A stretch of 64,000 nt of DNA from JAUCQB01 sp964586235 (GCA_964586235.1 CAZPIO010000018.1:16243-80242); one strand, 5' to 3'. Positions 9,538 through 19,025 are shown, counted from the first letter of the stretch. Numbers and translations are program-made. Notes: generated by a model not told the origin, from the sequence alone.

Positions 9538-10749
9538 TCACACTTCGACGACTGAATTCAGTTCGCCGAAGGGGTTTGATTCGACGTATTCGTTGTTGGG
9601 GTCGCTCTTCCACTGGCCGTCGACCACGTAGCGGTAGCGGTAGCGGCCGGGCGGCAGCGGCAGGAGGGCCACGAAACTTGCCCCGTCGCCGTTTCGCTCC
9701 ATCGGCGTCGCCTCCGGCTGCCAGTTGTTGAAGTCACCGGCGAGGGCCACGGTGTTGGCGCCCGGCGCCTGGGTTGCGAAAACGACCCCCTCGTCGGTCT
9801 TGTGAACACCGTAAATGTGCTCGATCTTCTGCTGCACCTGTTCGGGCGTCGAGGGCACGCCATCGAGCGCTTCCTGGAAGCCGCCCTTGCCGAAGAGCGG
9901 CTTGGACGTGGCCAGGAGTTTCTCGGCCCGCTCGGCCAGGTCGTCGGCCTGGCGCAAAATGGCCGTCGGCACCATCTCGGGGCCGCCGGCGCTGATCAGC
10001 TCGCGGGCCAGTCTCGCGAAGTCGCGGTAGCCCATGCTGTTGGGGTCATACTCCGTGATCGGCTGGCCGAAGCTGGCCCCCTCGCGGAGCTTGGTGTTGA
10101 AGTTGATGAAGGTGTGGCACATCAGGTGCCCGTACTTGCGCTTCAGCTCGTTGAGGATTTCACGCCCGAGCTTGGTGCGGACGTCGTAGAGGTTCGCCAG
10201 CACGCGGATCTCGAGGGGGTGCTGGCGCCCGGCCCGGACCGTTTCGAGCGTTTCGAGCTGCTTGGTCAGGCCCTGCAGCGAGAAGTATCCGGTATCCACT
10301 GGAATGATGACTTCGCTGGCAGCCTGGAACGCGCTGAGGGTCAGCATGCCGATGTGCGGCGGGCAGTCGATCAGCGCGAAGTCGTACCGGTCAGTGACGG
10401 AGGCGAGCGCGTCGCCGAGACGGGCCTCGGCGTCGGGCAGGCTGCCGGAGGCCAGCTCGAACTGGGACAGCGCTGTCGTTGAGGGCGCCAGATCGAAGTT
10501 GGCCGTGATCTGCCAGATACACCGGCTGATGTCGATCTTCTCCCCGTTGCGGCGGTGCATCAGCACATCCTGAATGCCGATCTCGATCTGATCCTCCGGC
10601 ACCGCAAGGCCCAGCGCACAGTGGCTCTGAGGATCCATGTCCACGAGCAGCGTGCGGCGACCTTCTCGAGCCAGGCAGGCAGCGAGATTGATGCTGACTG
10701 TGGTTTTCCCACATCCGCCCTTCTGGTTGGCGATGGCGATGGTTCTCAT
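9538..10749 (-). CDS. ParA/Soj-like ATPase fused to a CBM48/AMPK-type glycogen-binding domain
   Basis: The product has 403 residues. Residues 1-260 form a ParA/MinD ATPase with a deviant Walker A, KGGCGKTT (residues 10-17), the switch motif LVDMDPQSH and FALIDCPPHIGMLTL. A linker leads to a C-terminal E-set domain (about 314-403) with VALAGDFNNW and PPGRYRYRYVVDGQW, the signature of CBM48 or the AMPK beta carbohydrate-binding module. No parB gene or parS-like site is seen nearby, so a chromosome-partition role is not supported. The architecture suggests ATP-dependent positioning of, or sensing by, glycogen-like material. Confidence 0.88.
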   Translation of the reverse strand: MRTIAIANQKGGCGKTTVSINLAACLAREGRRTLLVDMDPQSHCALGLAVPEDQIEIGIQDVLMHRRNGEKIDISRCIWQITANFDLAPSTTALSQFELASGSLPDAEARLGDALASVTDRYDFALIDCPPHIGMLTLSAFQAASEVIIPVDTGYFSLQGLTKQLETLETVRAGRQHPLEIRVLANLYDVRTKLGREILNELKRKYGHLMCHTFINFNTKLREGASFGQPITEYDPNSMGYRDFARLARELISAGGPEMVPTAILRQADDLAERAEKLLATSKPLFGKGGFQEALDGVPSTPEQVQQKIEHIYGVHKTDEGVVFATQAPGANTVALAGDFNNWQPEATPMERNGDGASFVALLPLPPGRYRYRYVVDGQWKSDPNNEYVESNPFGELNSVVEV

Positions 10750-10945
10750 GATCTACCCAAACCTTCCAGTTCGTTACAGATGGAACTCTCCGGGCATCCA
10801 CCGCGCCCTGAACCGCAGTTGCAGAGTACGACTCGCTTAGCCAATACCTGCGCTTTTATCGGTCTGTAATTGCGCAAAACTTTACCGTCCGGCCCGCGCC
10901 GCTGAAGTTTTTTAGGACCAAGAGGTTAGGTTAAGCTGGGCAATC

Positions 10946-12802
10946 TCATAATACGAAGGTTGTGGCAGTTCTGAGGTCTTTGAGTCGAGTCTCCGGCAGG
11001 TGATCCCTCAAGCATCGCTGAATCGCGCTGGCAGCCAGATTCCGCCGAAAGGGCCGGTCTTCCAGCACCTGGCGGACCCGTGAGACAAGGTCTCTGGCAT
11101 GAGAGAAAGCGAGGGCTTCGTGATCAGGTTTGAGCAGGGTATGCAAGCCGCCCGGTTCAGTATCCGTGGGGTGCCGGCGGGTAAGAACCACAGCCCCGCA
11201 TCCTGCGGCGAGCAAGGCGTCACGGGTGAGCAGGCCCGTGCAATCCGCATGAATGGCGACCTTCGATCGTCTCAGGACTTCAACCTTGTGGCGGATGGTC
11301 GTCAGTGCGGGCCCGGCATGCTCCGGGAAGACGGAATGCCAACCTGGGCCGTGAATTCTGAAGGCGATATGATTCTCGCGCAGGATTTGGGCGAGAAACC
11401 GCCAGAGCATCGATGGGGCCAGATGCTCTCCCAGCAGGCGGAGCACATCCATCCGAGTCTCCGGTTCATCGATGCGGGCGTCGAGTTTGCTTTCCGCGCG
11501 TTCGAGGATGGTCGCGGCCTGATCGGTGGTGAAGGTCTCGATGTGGGCTGCGAGCAGGTCGGACGCGGTTTTTGAGATCTGGGCGTAGCTCGGAAGCTTC
11601 GGAACCGAGGCTGCGGGGTCGATCGGACCGGTGTCAGTAATGCACACGACGTCCAGCGGACGGTCGCGTTCGAGATCGGCCGGGTCGGGTCGGATCAGGC
11701 AGGGGGGTGGGCAGACGATTATCCGACCAGCCTGCTTGAGTTTTGAAGATGCTCGCTTGGCCAAGCCGCGACTGGCGACCGCGATGACGTCGTGGCCATC
11801 GGGAGGCAGTGACTCAACTGTGTGGGTCATCCAGCAGACGGCCGGAATGCACGGGGGGAGTACGTCCGCCACCTGCTCCCGCAAGACATCGATGAGGATC
11901 GCGACGGCCGGCGGTTCATCGGCGGCGGGGGCCAGTCGCCCGGCCCGGGCAAGAGGGTGCATATCGGCCGGCGACCGGATGTCGACCGTGGTACACGGCC
12001 ACCCGAGTCGTCCCGCGGCATCGGAGAGGGCATCTGAGGTTGTCCATACGTCATCGCGGGCGTGAAGCGAGATGATCGCAATCGGGGCGGGGGCGTTGGT
12101 TGCCGGCGAGGGTTGCGGCTTCCTGGCGGCCGGCCAACGACCACGGATCTCCGCCAAGGCCCTCTGTCGGTTTCGCTCGGTTCTCTGATAGGCCTGCTCG
12201 ACGGCCAGGCGGATGCCGGCGACCTCGGCCATGGGCTGCCAAGGGTACATCATCATCTGGGTAGGGCAAAGGTGACCAGGGTGCTCGGCCAGCCACTTCT
12301 CCAGGGTCTGCCCAAGAGCAGGGGGCGGGCAGACAAGCAGAACGAGCCGCTTCTCTTCGATGGCTGCTGCCAGATCGTGCAGTTCAAGTGCCATCCGGAC
12401 GTTGTGGGGCTCTGGTTCCCAGACGAACACGGCCCGATGACGGCCAAGTCTCTGCACGAGCAACTTGGCCTCGCTCCCTTCAGCCAAGCCCGGCAGAAAT
12501 ACATTGGCTTTGCCGGCGTCGAAGCAATCGACCAACGCGGCCGCCCGCACCCCGGGGATCGAGGTTCGTCCGAACCATGCGACCGAGCCGTCCGGCTGGG
12601 GTAGCTGAAAGCTGATCTGCCCGTCGCGGGTGCGTGCGGCGAAGGGCGCGGAGTCAACCGGGACAGCCAGACCCCCAATCTGTTGGGCAAGGTCGGGCGC
12701 CACCTTGCGCAGAGCGGCGAGGTTGCGTTCGGCAATGGCGGGATCGGGCGTGATCGTCGTGTCCGGGGCCATCAACAGCGGCTCGAGCAGCCTCCACGTC
12801 AA
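10946..12802 (-). CDS. putative glycosyltransferase-like protein
   Basis: The product has 618 residues if translation starts at the TTG at 12802, whose TTGA overlaps the stop of the small gene upstream; an internal ATG at 12772 is the alternative. The C-terminal third resembles CgeB/family-1 glycosyltransferases: RIHGPGWHSVFPE, then VLRRSKVAIHADCTGLLTRDALLAAGCGAVVLTRR, the acceptor-loop and sugar-nucleotide pattern. The N-terminal part has features of motility-accessory-factor-like proteins (FVWEPEPHNVRMAL), but this is weak. It is the last gene of a coupled operon with a sulfatase and a small membrane protein. The substrate is unknown. Confidence 0.6.
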   Translation of the reverse strand: MTWRLLEPLLMAPDTTITPDPAIAERNLAALRKVAPDLAQQIGGLAVPVDSAPFAARTRDGQISFQLPQPDGSVAWFGRTSIPGVRAAALVDCFDAGKANVFLPGLAEGSEAKLLVQRLGRHRAVFVWEPEPHNVRMALELHDLAAAIEEKRLVLLVCPPPALGQTLEKWLAEHPGHLCPTQMMMYPWQPMAEVAGIRLAVEQAYQRTERNRQRALAEIRGRWPAARKPQPSPATNAPAPIAIISLHARDDVWTTSDALSDAAGRLGWPCTTVDIRSPADMHPLARAGRLAPAADEPPAVAILIDVLREQVADVLPPCIPAVCWMTHTVESLPPDGHDVIAVASRGLAKRASSKLKQAGRIIVCPPPCLIRPDPADLERDRPLDVVCITDTGPIDPAASVPKLPSYAQISKTASDLLAAHIETFTTDQAATILERAESKLDARIDEPETRMDVLRLLGEHLAPSMLWRFLAQILRENHIAFRIHGPGWHSVFPEHAGPALTTIRHKVEVLRRSKVAIHADCTGLLTRDALLAAGCGAVVLTRRHPTDTEPGGLHTLLKPDHEALAFSHARDLVSRVRQVLEDRPFRRNLAASAIQRCLRDHLPETRLKDLRTATTFVL

Positions 12803-12975
12803 ACCTTGGAGGTCACGCGAAGGATGGTCATGATCAGCAGGAAAACCAGCCAGCCGCCGTAAGCCAACGCCGCGGCCACCAACGCTGCTTTGCTCCTCGG
12901 CGGCGAGTTGCCTGCCGGCAAATCATTGTCCCAGATCGTCTTTTGTTCTTTTGACTGCTGCGGGTTCTTGCTCAT
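12799..12975 (-). CDS. 58-residue single-span membrane protein
   Basis: This short frame (58 codons plus TGA) starts MSKNPQQSKEQKTIWDNDLP, a hydrophilic N-terminal half. One hydrophobic helix (ALVAAALAYGGWLVFLLIMT) and a basic tail follow. Its ATG overlaps the stop of the upstream sulfatase (ATGA) and its TGA overlaps the start of the glycosyltransferase-like gene (TTGA). Two 4-nt overlaps on the same strand are strong support for a real gene despite its size. It is probably a tail-anchored or single-pass inner membrane protein. No family was recognised. Confidence 0.75.
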   Translation of the reverse strand: MSKNPQQSKEQKTIWDNDLPAGNSPPRSKAALVAAALAYGGWLVFLLIMTILRVTSKV

Positions 12976-14372
12976 TGTCGATTTCTCTGACGGGCTCTGG
13001 CTCGCGGGGCCGGAGCGTCTGCTCGCGGCTTGGGTTCGGGCATGCCGGCGAGAATCTTCGCAAAGGCCTCTCGCGCCGCCTTGGCCTCCGCGTCCGGGTT
13101 TTCAGTCACCAGCTTGTAGCCGCTGCCGTCGCGGGACTTGCCGCAATCGTAGAACCGCTCCGGTTTGCCCCGGCCGGGGATTTCCAGCAGCCAGCGGTCG
13201 TTGCGCAGGATGCGCCCGTCATCCAGGAAGCTGTAGATCCACTCGCGGTGACGGGCCGTCTCGCCTCTCACGAGTGGGACCATGCTTTTGCCGTCGAAGA
13301 CCTGGTCCTTGGGCAAATCCACACCCGCCAGACCGGCCAGCGTCGGCATGATGTCGGTCAGATCGCCCAGGGCAGCGGCTGCGTCCCCGGCCGGGCGGAC
13401 CAGACCCGGTCCCCAGACGATAAACGGCACGCGCACGCCCAGTTCGGTCACCGTGGCCTTGCCGCGACCGGCGGTGCCGTTGTCGCCCACGAAGATGATC
13501 ACCGTGTTCTCGGTGAGCTTCATCTCATCGAGCCCGCGTCGCAGGCGGCCCATGATATGGTCGAGGTATTCCAGGTTGCTCTTGAAGCCCTCCGGCCATC
13601 GCTTGCCCGGCTGTCCCGGGTCGGGCGTTTCCTCGTGAGGGCCGTGGGTCAGGACGGAGGTGTGGTAGACGAAAAACGGACCTTCCTTGTGGCGGCGGGC
13701 GAAATCCAGGACGAAGTCCATGAACAGGTCGGGGCCGTAGTCGTCGGGTCGGGTGGGCAGGTACTTGCCGTTCTCGACAATAGATGGATGGAAGTAGCGC
13801 GCGGTCTTGCCGCCCTTGTTGCCTTCCCACCGTCCGGTATGCTCCACGCCTTCGGGCAGGTTCTCCTTGTACGCCCACATCCGATATTCGTCGAAGCCGC
13901 AGTCGTGGATGAGGGTCGGGATCTTCCCGGGCAATTGCCATTTGCCGGACAGGGCGGTCGCGTAGCCGGCGGACTTCATCAGATCGCCGATGGTGAAATG
14001 AGTGGCGATGTCGCGTTGCGGTGAATCCCTTGGCGGCTTGAAGGCCTCGTTGAACATGCCGAGATAGCCGGAGTGGAACCCGTACTGGCCGGTCATGGTG
14101 CACACGCGGGTCGGGGTGCACAGCGGGGTCGAGTAGAAGGTGTCCAGCCGCAGGCCCTCGGAGGCCATTCGATCGAGATTGGGCGTCTTGTGGACGCGGT
14201 TGCCGTAGCATCCGAGTTCGGCGGCCCCCAGATCGTCCGCCAGGATGAGGATGACATTGGGCTTGGATGCCTTGGGCCTGAGGCCCGCAGGTGCTCCCTG
14301 GGTTATCCCTCCTGCCGCGAGAAAGACGACTGCCACACAAGACCCGCACCAGAGTAGGGATCGGTTTATCAT
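12972..14372 (-). CDS. exported sulfatase (arylsulfatase family)
   Basis: The product has 466 residues. It begins MINRSLLWCGSCVAVVFLAA, a signal peptide. NVILILADDLGAAELGCYG provides the metal aspartates (D46, D47), and LCTPTR (C85) is the C-x-P-S/T-R motif whose cysteine is converted to formylglycine. KWQLPG and DNGTAGRGKATVTELGVRVPF follow as in type I sulfatases. The ATG at 14372 fits the signal peptide; the frame upstream is not protein-like. It starts a three-gene coupled operon and should desulfate exogenous or surface glycans in the periplasm. Confidence 0.92.
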   Translation of the reverse strand: MINRSLLWCGSCVAVVFLAAGGITQGAPAGLRPKASKPNVILILADDLGAAELGCYGNRVHKTPNLDRMASEGLRLDTFYSTPLCTPTRVCTMTGQYGFHSGYLGMFNEAFKPPRDSPQRDIATHFTIGDLMKSAGYATALSGKWQLPGKIPTLIHDCGFDEYRMWAYKENLPEGVEHTGRWEGNKGGKTARYFHPSIVENGKYLPTRPDDYGPDLFMDFVLDFARRHKEGPFFVYHTSVLTHGPHEETPDPGQPGKRWPEGFKSNLEYLDHIMGRLRRGLDEMKLTENTVIIFVGDNGTAGRGKATVTELGVRVPFIVWGPGLVRPAGDAAAALGDLTDIMPTLAGLAGVDLPKDQVFDGKSMVPLVRGETARHREWIYSFLDDGRILRNDRWLLEIPGRGKPERFYDCGKSRDGSGYKLVTENPDAEAKAAREAFAKILAGMPEPKPRADAPAPRARARQRNRQ

Positions 14373-14990
14373 GCCGACATTATGCCGCAAGACTGCCCGC
14401 CACGCCACCAGCGGAACGACCGTCGGGGAGTGGTGCCGACACGGAGCGGGCGCCCGGCCCGCGGGACTGCCTTCCGGTCCTGTCCCGTTGCCCGTCCCTT
14501 TACTCAGGAAACGGTTATCCGCATTGTGAGGGCCTGCCGCGTTATCCGACCATCTCATCTTCCGTCCCAAGGTTTGGGGGCGGCAACCAGTAGTGCCCCT
14601 GAGGTCGCGATAACAGCTACGAACGAGCAGTCTCTCCATCTTCCCATTTTCACATTCGGGGTGGCCGCCGTCCTTGCTGACGGCCATGCAGGCGGTGAAC
14701 CGGTCGATGACTCCGATCCGGCGAATCGCATTGGCAATGCCGCTTTTTTAGGACAAAACGCCTTATTGGACAGGTTATCCAGACGCAGCCAGAAATCCGG
14801 ATTACACCGAGAGCAAAAACCGTTTGCGAATCTGGAGAACCAATCGTACGCTTCGTGAGCGGCGTTCCCGGATTACGGTGAATGCCCCGCGTGGGGGAAA
14901 CAGCTCTCCTTGGACTCTGGCGTGAACGAGGTGTCTGTCACGACGCGGATGCGGTGATGCAGCCGGCTCGTGAATGGAGGGTATGAAGCC
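14373..14990. other. gene-free stretch upstream of divergent sulfatase and TadG-like genes
   Basis: About 618 bp separate two divergent genes. No coding frame with domain similarity was found. The only distinct element is a hairpin with a T-run at 14719-14749, which has no gene upstream of it on the plus strand. Promoters for both flanking operons must lie here, but none was certain. Confidence 0.5.
14719..14749 (+). terminator. orphan terminator-like hairpin
   Basis: A nested hairpin (CGGC near 14719 pairing with GCCG near 14739, with inner GCATT-GGC-AATGC at 14728-14740) is followed by CGC and six T residues (14744-14749). No plus-strand gene ends just upstream, so it may end a short untranslated transcript or be fortuitous. 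Confidence 0.4.
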
Positions 14991-16811
14991 ATGAGAAAAC
15001 AGAGACTATTCGAACGAAAACGGAATCGGCGGAGGCGTCGCGGCGCGGTAGCGATATTGGTGGCGGTGTGTCTGACCGTCATCCTGGGATTCGCCGCGCT
15101 GGCCATCGACGTCGGTCACATCTACGACGTGCAGACGGAGCTGCAGCGGACGGCCGATGCCGCGGCCCTGGCGGCTGTGGCTGAACTGGGCGGCGGCCGC
15201 AGCGAAGGGGTGGCCATGGACTCCGCCCGGCAGGTGGCCTCCGACTATGCCGCCATCAACGAGGTGATGAACGCGCCGGTGCTGCTGGCAAACGCAGACG
15301 TGGTTTTCGGCCGGGCCTATATGCCTTCCGGTACGAGCAAGTACGTCTTCGAGGCCAGCGAAGAGGATCCGAACGCCGTTCGGGTTCGTGCTCGCCGGAC
15401 CGCCGACTCACCGAGTGGGGCGGTGCCGCTGTTCTTTGCCCGGGTTCTGGGGATTGCGACAACGGATGTCGCCGCTCAGGCGACGGCCACCTTGATTCCC
15501 CGGGACATCGTCTTCGTGCTCGACCTCTCCGGATCGCACCACTATGACAGTGGGTTGCGGTCGGTGAAGAAGATCGACATCGGCAACCGCGAGGTGTGGA
15601 CGTATCTGAAGGATCAAGATCTGGACCCGGTCCCTGACCCCAACGGCCCGATGTTCGGCAACATGAACACCTGGGGCGACAACGTCACGGGCCCGAGCTG
15701 GGACTGCACGACCGACCCGGGTCTGGTCAAGCTGCAGAAGGGCAGCAACTGGACCCTGACGAGCGATTTCGCGAGCCAGACCCTGACCGCCGCCGGGTAC
15801 GGCGCCTATAACACGGCCGAGATGGCGGTGATCAACAGCAGTTCCGGCGACAGCAGCACGACGGCGTACAAGCGCCGGGTGCGTCTGGCCCTGGGGCTGG
15901 ATCGCTGGAGGAGCGGTAAGTCCGGCGGGCAGTCCGGCGGCGATGGCGACAACGTCATCGACTCCGATGAAGTCGTCTCGATGGTTCCTTACCCGAGCGC
16001 GAGCAGCAACCCGGCCACCTTGTGCAAGGAGGTCGGCGGGAGCTGGGACGCGTATATCAGCTACGTGATCAGCAGTAGTTCGACGATGAACACGTACAAC
16101 CCGGGTTCGGATCTGTACGGTGATCCGAACCTGAGATATCGCTTCGGCCTGAAGACCTGGATCGACTACCTGCAGGAACAGGAGCTCGGCGATGCGGCCT
16201 CGCCGGGCCTGGCGGGAGCCCCGACCCAGCCGATGGGCGCGGTGGCGGATGCGGTCAAGGAGTGCATTACCATCATCCAGAGCCTGGATAGCGACGACAA
16301 GGCCGGCATGGCCAGCTACGGAACGGTCGGCTATGGCCCGGTGCAGAAGCCCAATCACATGTCATGGTTGGTCGACGACCTGGAGTCGATCCGTGCGAAG
16401 GTGAACAAGCTCCAGCCGGCGATGTGGAGTAACTACACCAACATCTCTCAGGGCATCGATAAGGGTGTTGAGGTTCTGTTCGACAGCCCGGATGCCCGGG
16501 ACAACGCCGCCAAGATCATGCTGCTGCTGACCGACGGTAACGCGAACTACACGCGCAGCCCGGCCAACTACAATCTGGACCTGGCTCCCCTGGATGCCAA
16601 GGCGGCAGCCCAGGATGCGCGGGACCGCGGTGTGAAGATCTACACCATCAGCGTGGGAAGCGGTGCCGACACCGCGCTGATGCAGGAGATCGCTGCCATC
16701 GGTGGCGGCGAGACCTTCCATGCTGAGGGAAGCATTGAGACCTATCAAGAGCAGTTGATGACCATCTTCCAGAAGCTCGGAGGGAAGCAGCCTATTGCAT
16801 TGATCCAGTGA
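14991..16811 (+). CDS. TadG-like pilus/surface protein with a split VWA domain
   Basis: The product has 606 residues. The ATG at 14991 is preceded by GGAGGG (14976-14981). The N-terminus is very basic (ERKRNRRRRRG), then AVAILVAVCLTVILGFAALAIDVGHIYDVQ, the TadE/TadG-type anchor, followed by TELQRTADAAALAAVAEL. A VWA domain begins VFVLDLSGS (MIDAS, about 178-182). About 225 residues are then inserted before the VWA resumes near PMGAVADAVKECITIIQSL, continuing through MLLLTDGNANY and VKIYTISVGSGAD. The insert contains GDGDNVIDSDE (about 317-328), which resembles an EF-hand or dockerin calcium loop. No other Tad genes are nearby. Confidence 0.85.
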   Translation: MRKQRLFERKRNRRRRRGAVAILVAVCLTVILGFAALAIDVGHIYDVQTELQRTADAAALAAVAELGGGRSEGVAMDSARQVASDYAAINEVMNAPVLLANADVVFGRAYMPSGTSKYVFEASEEDPNAVRVRARRTADSPSGAVPLFFARVLGIATTDVAAQATATLIPRDIVFVLDLSGSHHYDSGLRSVKKIDIGNREVWTYLKDQDLDPVPDPNGPMFGNMNTWGDNVTGPSWDCTTDPGLVKLQKGSNWTLTSDFASQTLTAAGYGAYNTAEMAVINSSSGDSSTTAYKRRVRLALGLDRWRSGKSGGQSGGDGDNVIDSDEVVSMVPYPSASSNPATLCKEVGGSWDAYISYVISSSSTMNTYNPGSDLYGDPNLRYRFGLKTWIDYLQEQELGDAASPGLAGAPTQPMGAVADAVKECITIIQSLDSDDKAGMASYGTVGYGPVQKPNHMSWLVDDLESIRAKVNKLQPAMWSNYTNISQGIDKGVEVLFDSPDARDNAAKIMLLLTDGNANYTRSPANYNLDLAPLDAKAAAQDARDRGVKIYTISVGSGADTALMQEIAAIGGGETFHAEGSIETYQEQLMTIFQKLGGKQPIALIQ

Positions 16812-17237
16812 CGCTCAGGAGACGGTCTTTTGCGATAACGTCTCCGCGCTGCGTTTGTTGCCGGATGCCTGACCACGTGAGCGTGGGTGGGCATCCGGCG
16901 ATTTATTTTTACCGGAAGAGGGGCACGCCCGACAGCGAGACGGACCCTACGATGGAATTGGCTCATTCACCGACCGGCAAGGTCGGCCCGCGCGGATATG
17001 ACCGATGGAGAGGGTCAATGACCGGACCGTTGTCGGGGATGCGGCGGGAAGCAGGATGCATACGCCCGTCATTCCGGTGTCTGCTCTGCCCGCCTGCGCC
17101 GGACGGGTTGCCTGCATTGGCATGCTCGGCATAATGGCAGGTCCAGGGCTGCCCGAGGGGTTCGTCGGGCCTGGCGGATCGCCTGTTTGTCATGCGATCA
17201 TTCTGCGGGGGCGCTGATTCAAGACGAGGAGACGCCG
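16812..17237. other. gene-free stretch
   Basis: It contains an inverted repeat directly after the TadG-like gene (GGAGACG at 16818-16824, CGTCTCC at 16839-16845), possibly a weak terminator. Open frames here have no recognisable similarity. Confidence 0.45.
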
Positions 17238-19025
17238 ATGAAGTCGTTTCGTCATGCCTGTATGTCGATCGTTGTTGGCTGGCTCGTTTCTCTGCCCGCT
17301 GCCGCCGTTGCCGGAGAGTCTCTGGCTGGGGTCGCGGCTGCAAGCCGCTCCTACAGCCTGCTCGCTGCGACCGTTGCCGGTGAGGCTCCGGCCGTGTCAG
17401 CGGCCAGGCAGTTCATCGCCGAATATGAGGCCTCGGTCCGGCCGCTTGAGATCGCATCCGCCCGCGCCGACTGGGCTGCCCAGGCCTCCGGGAAAGACGA
17501 GGACTACAAAGCTGCCGAACAGGCCCAGAACAAGCTCGACGCCGCCCTGGCCGATCCGGCCGCTTTCGCCCGATTGAAGCAGGTCCGCCAGGATCTGGGC
17601 AAGGCCGAGCCCAGGCCCGAGGCGCTCTTGGCGCGCCAGATCGAACTGCTTTACCTCGAGTACGCGACCAGGCAACTTGACTCCGATCTGCTCAAGCGAA
17701 TCACGGCCAGGTCGACCGCCATCACTCAGGCATTCAACGTCTACCGGGCCAGGGTCGACGGGCAGGAACTCTCCGACAGCGCCGTTCGCAGGGTGCTCCT
17801 CGAATCACGCGATAGTGCCCGACTTCGGGCGGTGTGGGAGGCCAGCAAGGGCGTCGGCGCCGTCGTCGAGAAGGACCTCAAGGAACTGGTCAGACTCCGG
17901 AACGAGGCGGCCCGCAAACTCGAGTTCCCGGACTTCTACGAAATGCAGCTTCAGCTCGGCGAGATGACCAAGGCGGAGGTCCTTAAGCTCTTCGACGAGC
18001 TCTATGAGCTTACCCGCGAGCCGTTTCGTATCGCCAAGACCCGCATCGATGCCCGGCTGGCCGCCGACTATGGCATAGGGGTCGCGGATCTGCGCCCGTG
18101 GCACTACCACGACCCGTTCTTCCAGGAGCCCCCGGCCGTTTACAGCACCCAGCTCGACCCCATCTACGCGGGCGCCGACGTGGTCAAGCTGGCCTGCGGG
18201 TTCTATGCGGGGATTGGCCTGCCCGTGGATGACGTGATTGCCCGCAGCGACCTGTACGAACGCCCCGGCAAGTACCCGCACGCGATGTGCATGGACGTCG
18301 ACCGGGCGGGCGACATCCGCGTCATGGCCAACGTCGTGCCCAACCACCAGTGGATGTCGACCATGCTGCACGAATTCGGCCATGCGGTGTACGACAAGTA
18401 CATTCCGCGTTCCTTGCCGTACATTGTCCGCGCGCCGGCTCATCCCTTCACCACCGAAGCCATTGCCATGCTGTTCGAGCGGAATGCCGATCAGCCGCAC
18501 TGGATGCAGGCGGCCGGCCTGCGGGTGCCCGATCCGAAGGCCGTTGCCCAGACCGGCGCCCGCATGCACGCTGACCGCATCCTGATTTTTGCCGCCTGGT
18601 CGCAGGTCATGGTCCGGTTCGAGTCGGCCATGTACGCCGAGCCCGACCAGGATCTCAATCGGCTCTGGTGGGATCTGGTCGAGAAGTATCAGCTCCTTCG
18701 CCGCCCCGAGGGCCGCAACGCTCCCGATTATGCCAGCAAGATCCATCTCATCAGCAGTCCGGTGTACTACCACAGCTACGTGATGGGCGAGATGTTCGCC
18801 TCACAGCTTCATCACACCATCGTCCACGACGTGCGGAAGGCCGACGCGCGGACGCCGCCGTACAGCGGTCGCAAGGAGATCGGCGAGTTCATGAAGGCCC
18901 GCGTATTCGGTCCCGGCGCGAGCCTTCGCTGGGACGAACTGGTCCATCACGCCACCGGCCGGAGTCTGGGGCCCGCGGCGATGATGGCTGAGGTGAACGC
19001 CGCCGGGCAGGCGACGGTCCCGTAG
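17238..19025 (+). CDS. exported M3-like zinc metallopeptidase
   Basis: The product has 595 residues. The ATG at 17238 follows GAGGAG. It begins with a signal peptide (MKSFRHACMSIVVGWLVSLP, then AAAVAG). The zinc site is HEFGH (378-382), with the third ligand probably E407 in TTEAIAMLFER, 25 residues after the second histidine, as in M3 thimet-type peptidases; M2 (ACE-like) is the close alternative. The C-terminal YHSYVMGEMFASQLHH segment matches the family's substrate-binding region. It is likely a periplasmic or outer-membrane peptidyl-dipeptidase or oligopeptidase. It stands alone, followed by a repeat-rich region. Confidence 0.87.
   Translation: MKSFRHACMSIVVGWLVSLPAAAVAGESLAGVAAASRSYSLLAATVAGEAPAVSAARQFIAEYEASVRPLEIASARADWAAQASGKDEDYKAAEQAQNKLDAALADPAAFARLKQVRQDLGKAEPRPEALLARQIELLYLEYATRQLDSDLLKRITARSTAITQAFNVYRARVDGQELSDSAVRRVLLESRDSARLRAVWEASKGVGAVVEKDLKELVRLRNEAARKLEFPDFYEMQLQLGEMTKAEVLKLFDELYELTREPFRIAKTRIDARLAADYGIGVADLRPWHYHDPFFQEPPAVYSTQLDPIYAGADVVKLACGFYAGIGLPVDDVIARSDLYERPGKYPHAMCMDVDRAGDIRVMANVVPNHQWMSTMLHEFGHAVYDKYIPRSLPYIVRAPAHPFTTEAIAMLFERNADQPHWMQAAGLRVPDPKAVAQTGARMHADRILIFAAWSQVMVRFESAMYAEPDQDLNRLWWDLVEKYQLLRRPEGRNAPDYASKIHLISSPVYYHSYVMGEMFASQLHHTIVHDVRKADARTPPYSGRKEIGEFMKARVFGPGASLRWDELVHHATGRSLGPAAMMAEVNAAGQATVP

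Noticed and set aside
9538..10749. Chromosome-partition role for the ParA-like protein
   Set aside because: No parB gene or parS-like palindrome is adjacent, and the C-terminal sugar-binding domain argues for another cargo.
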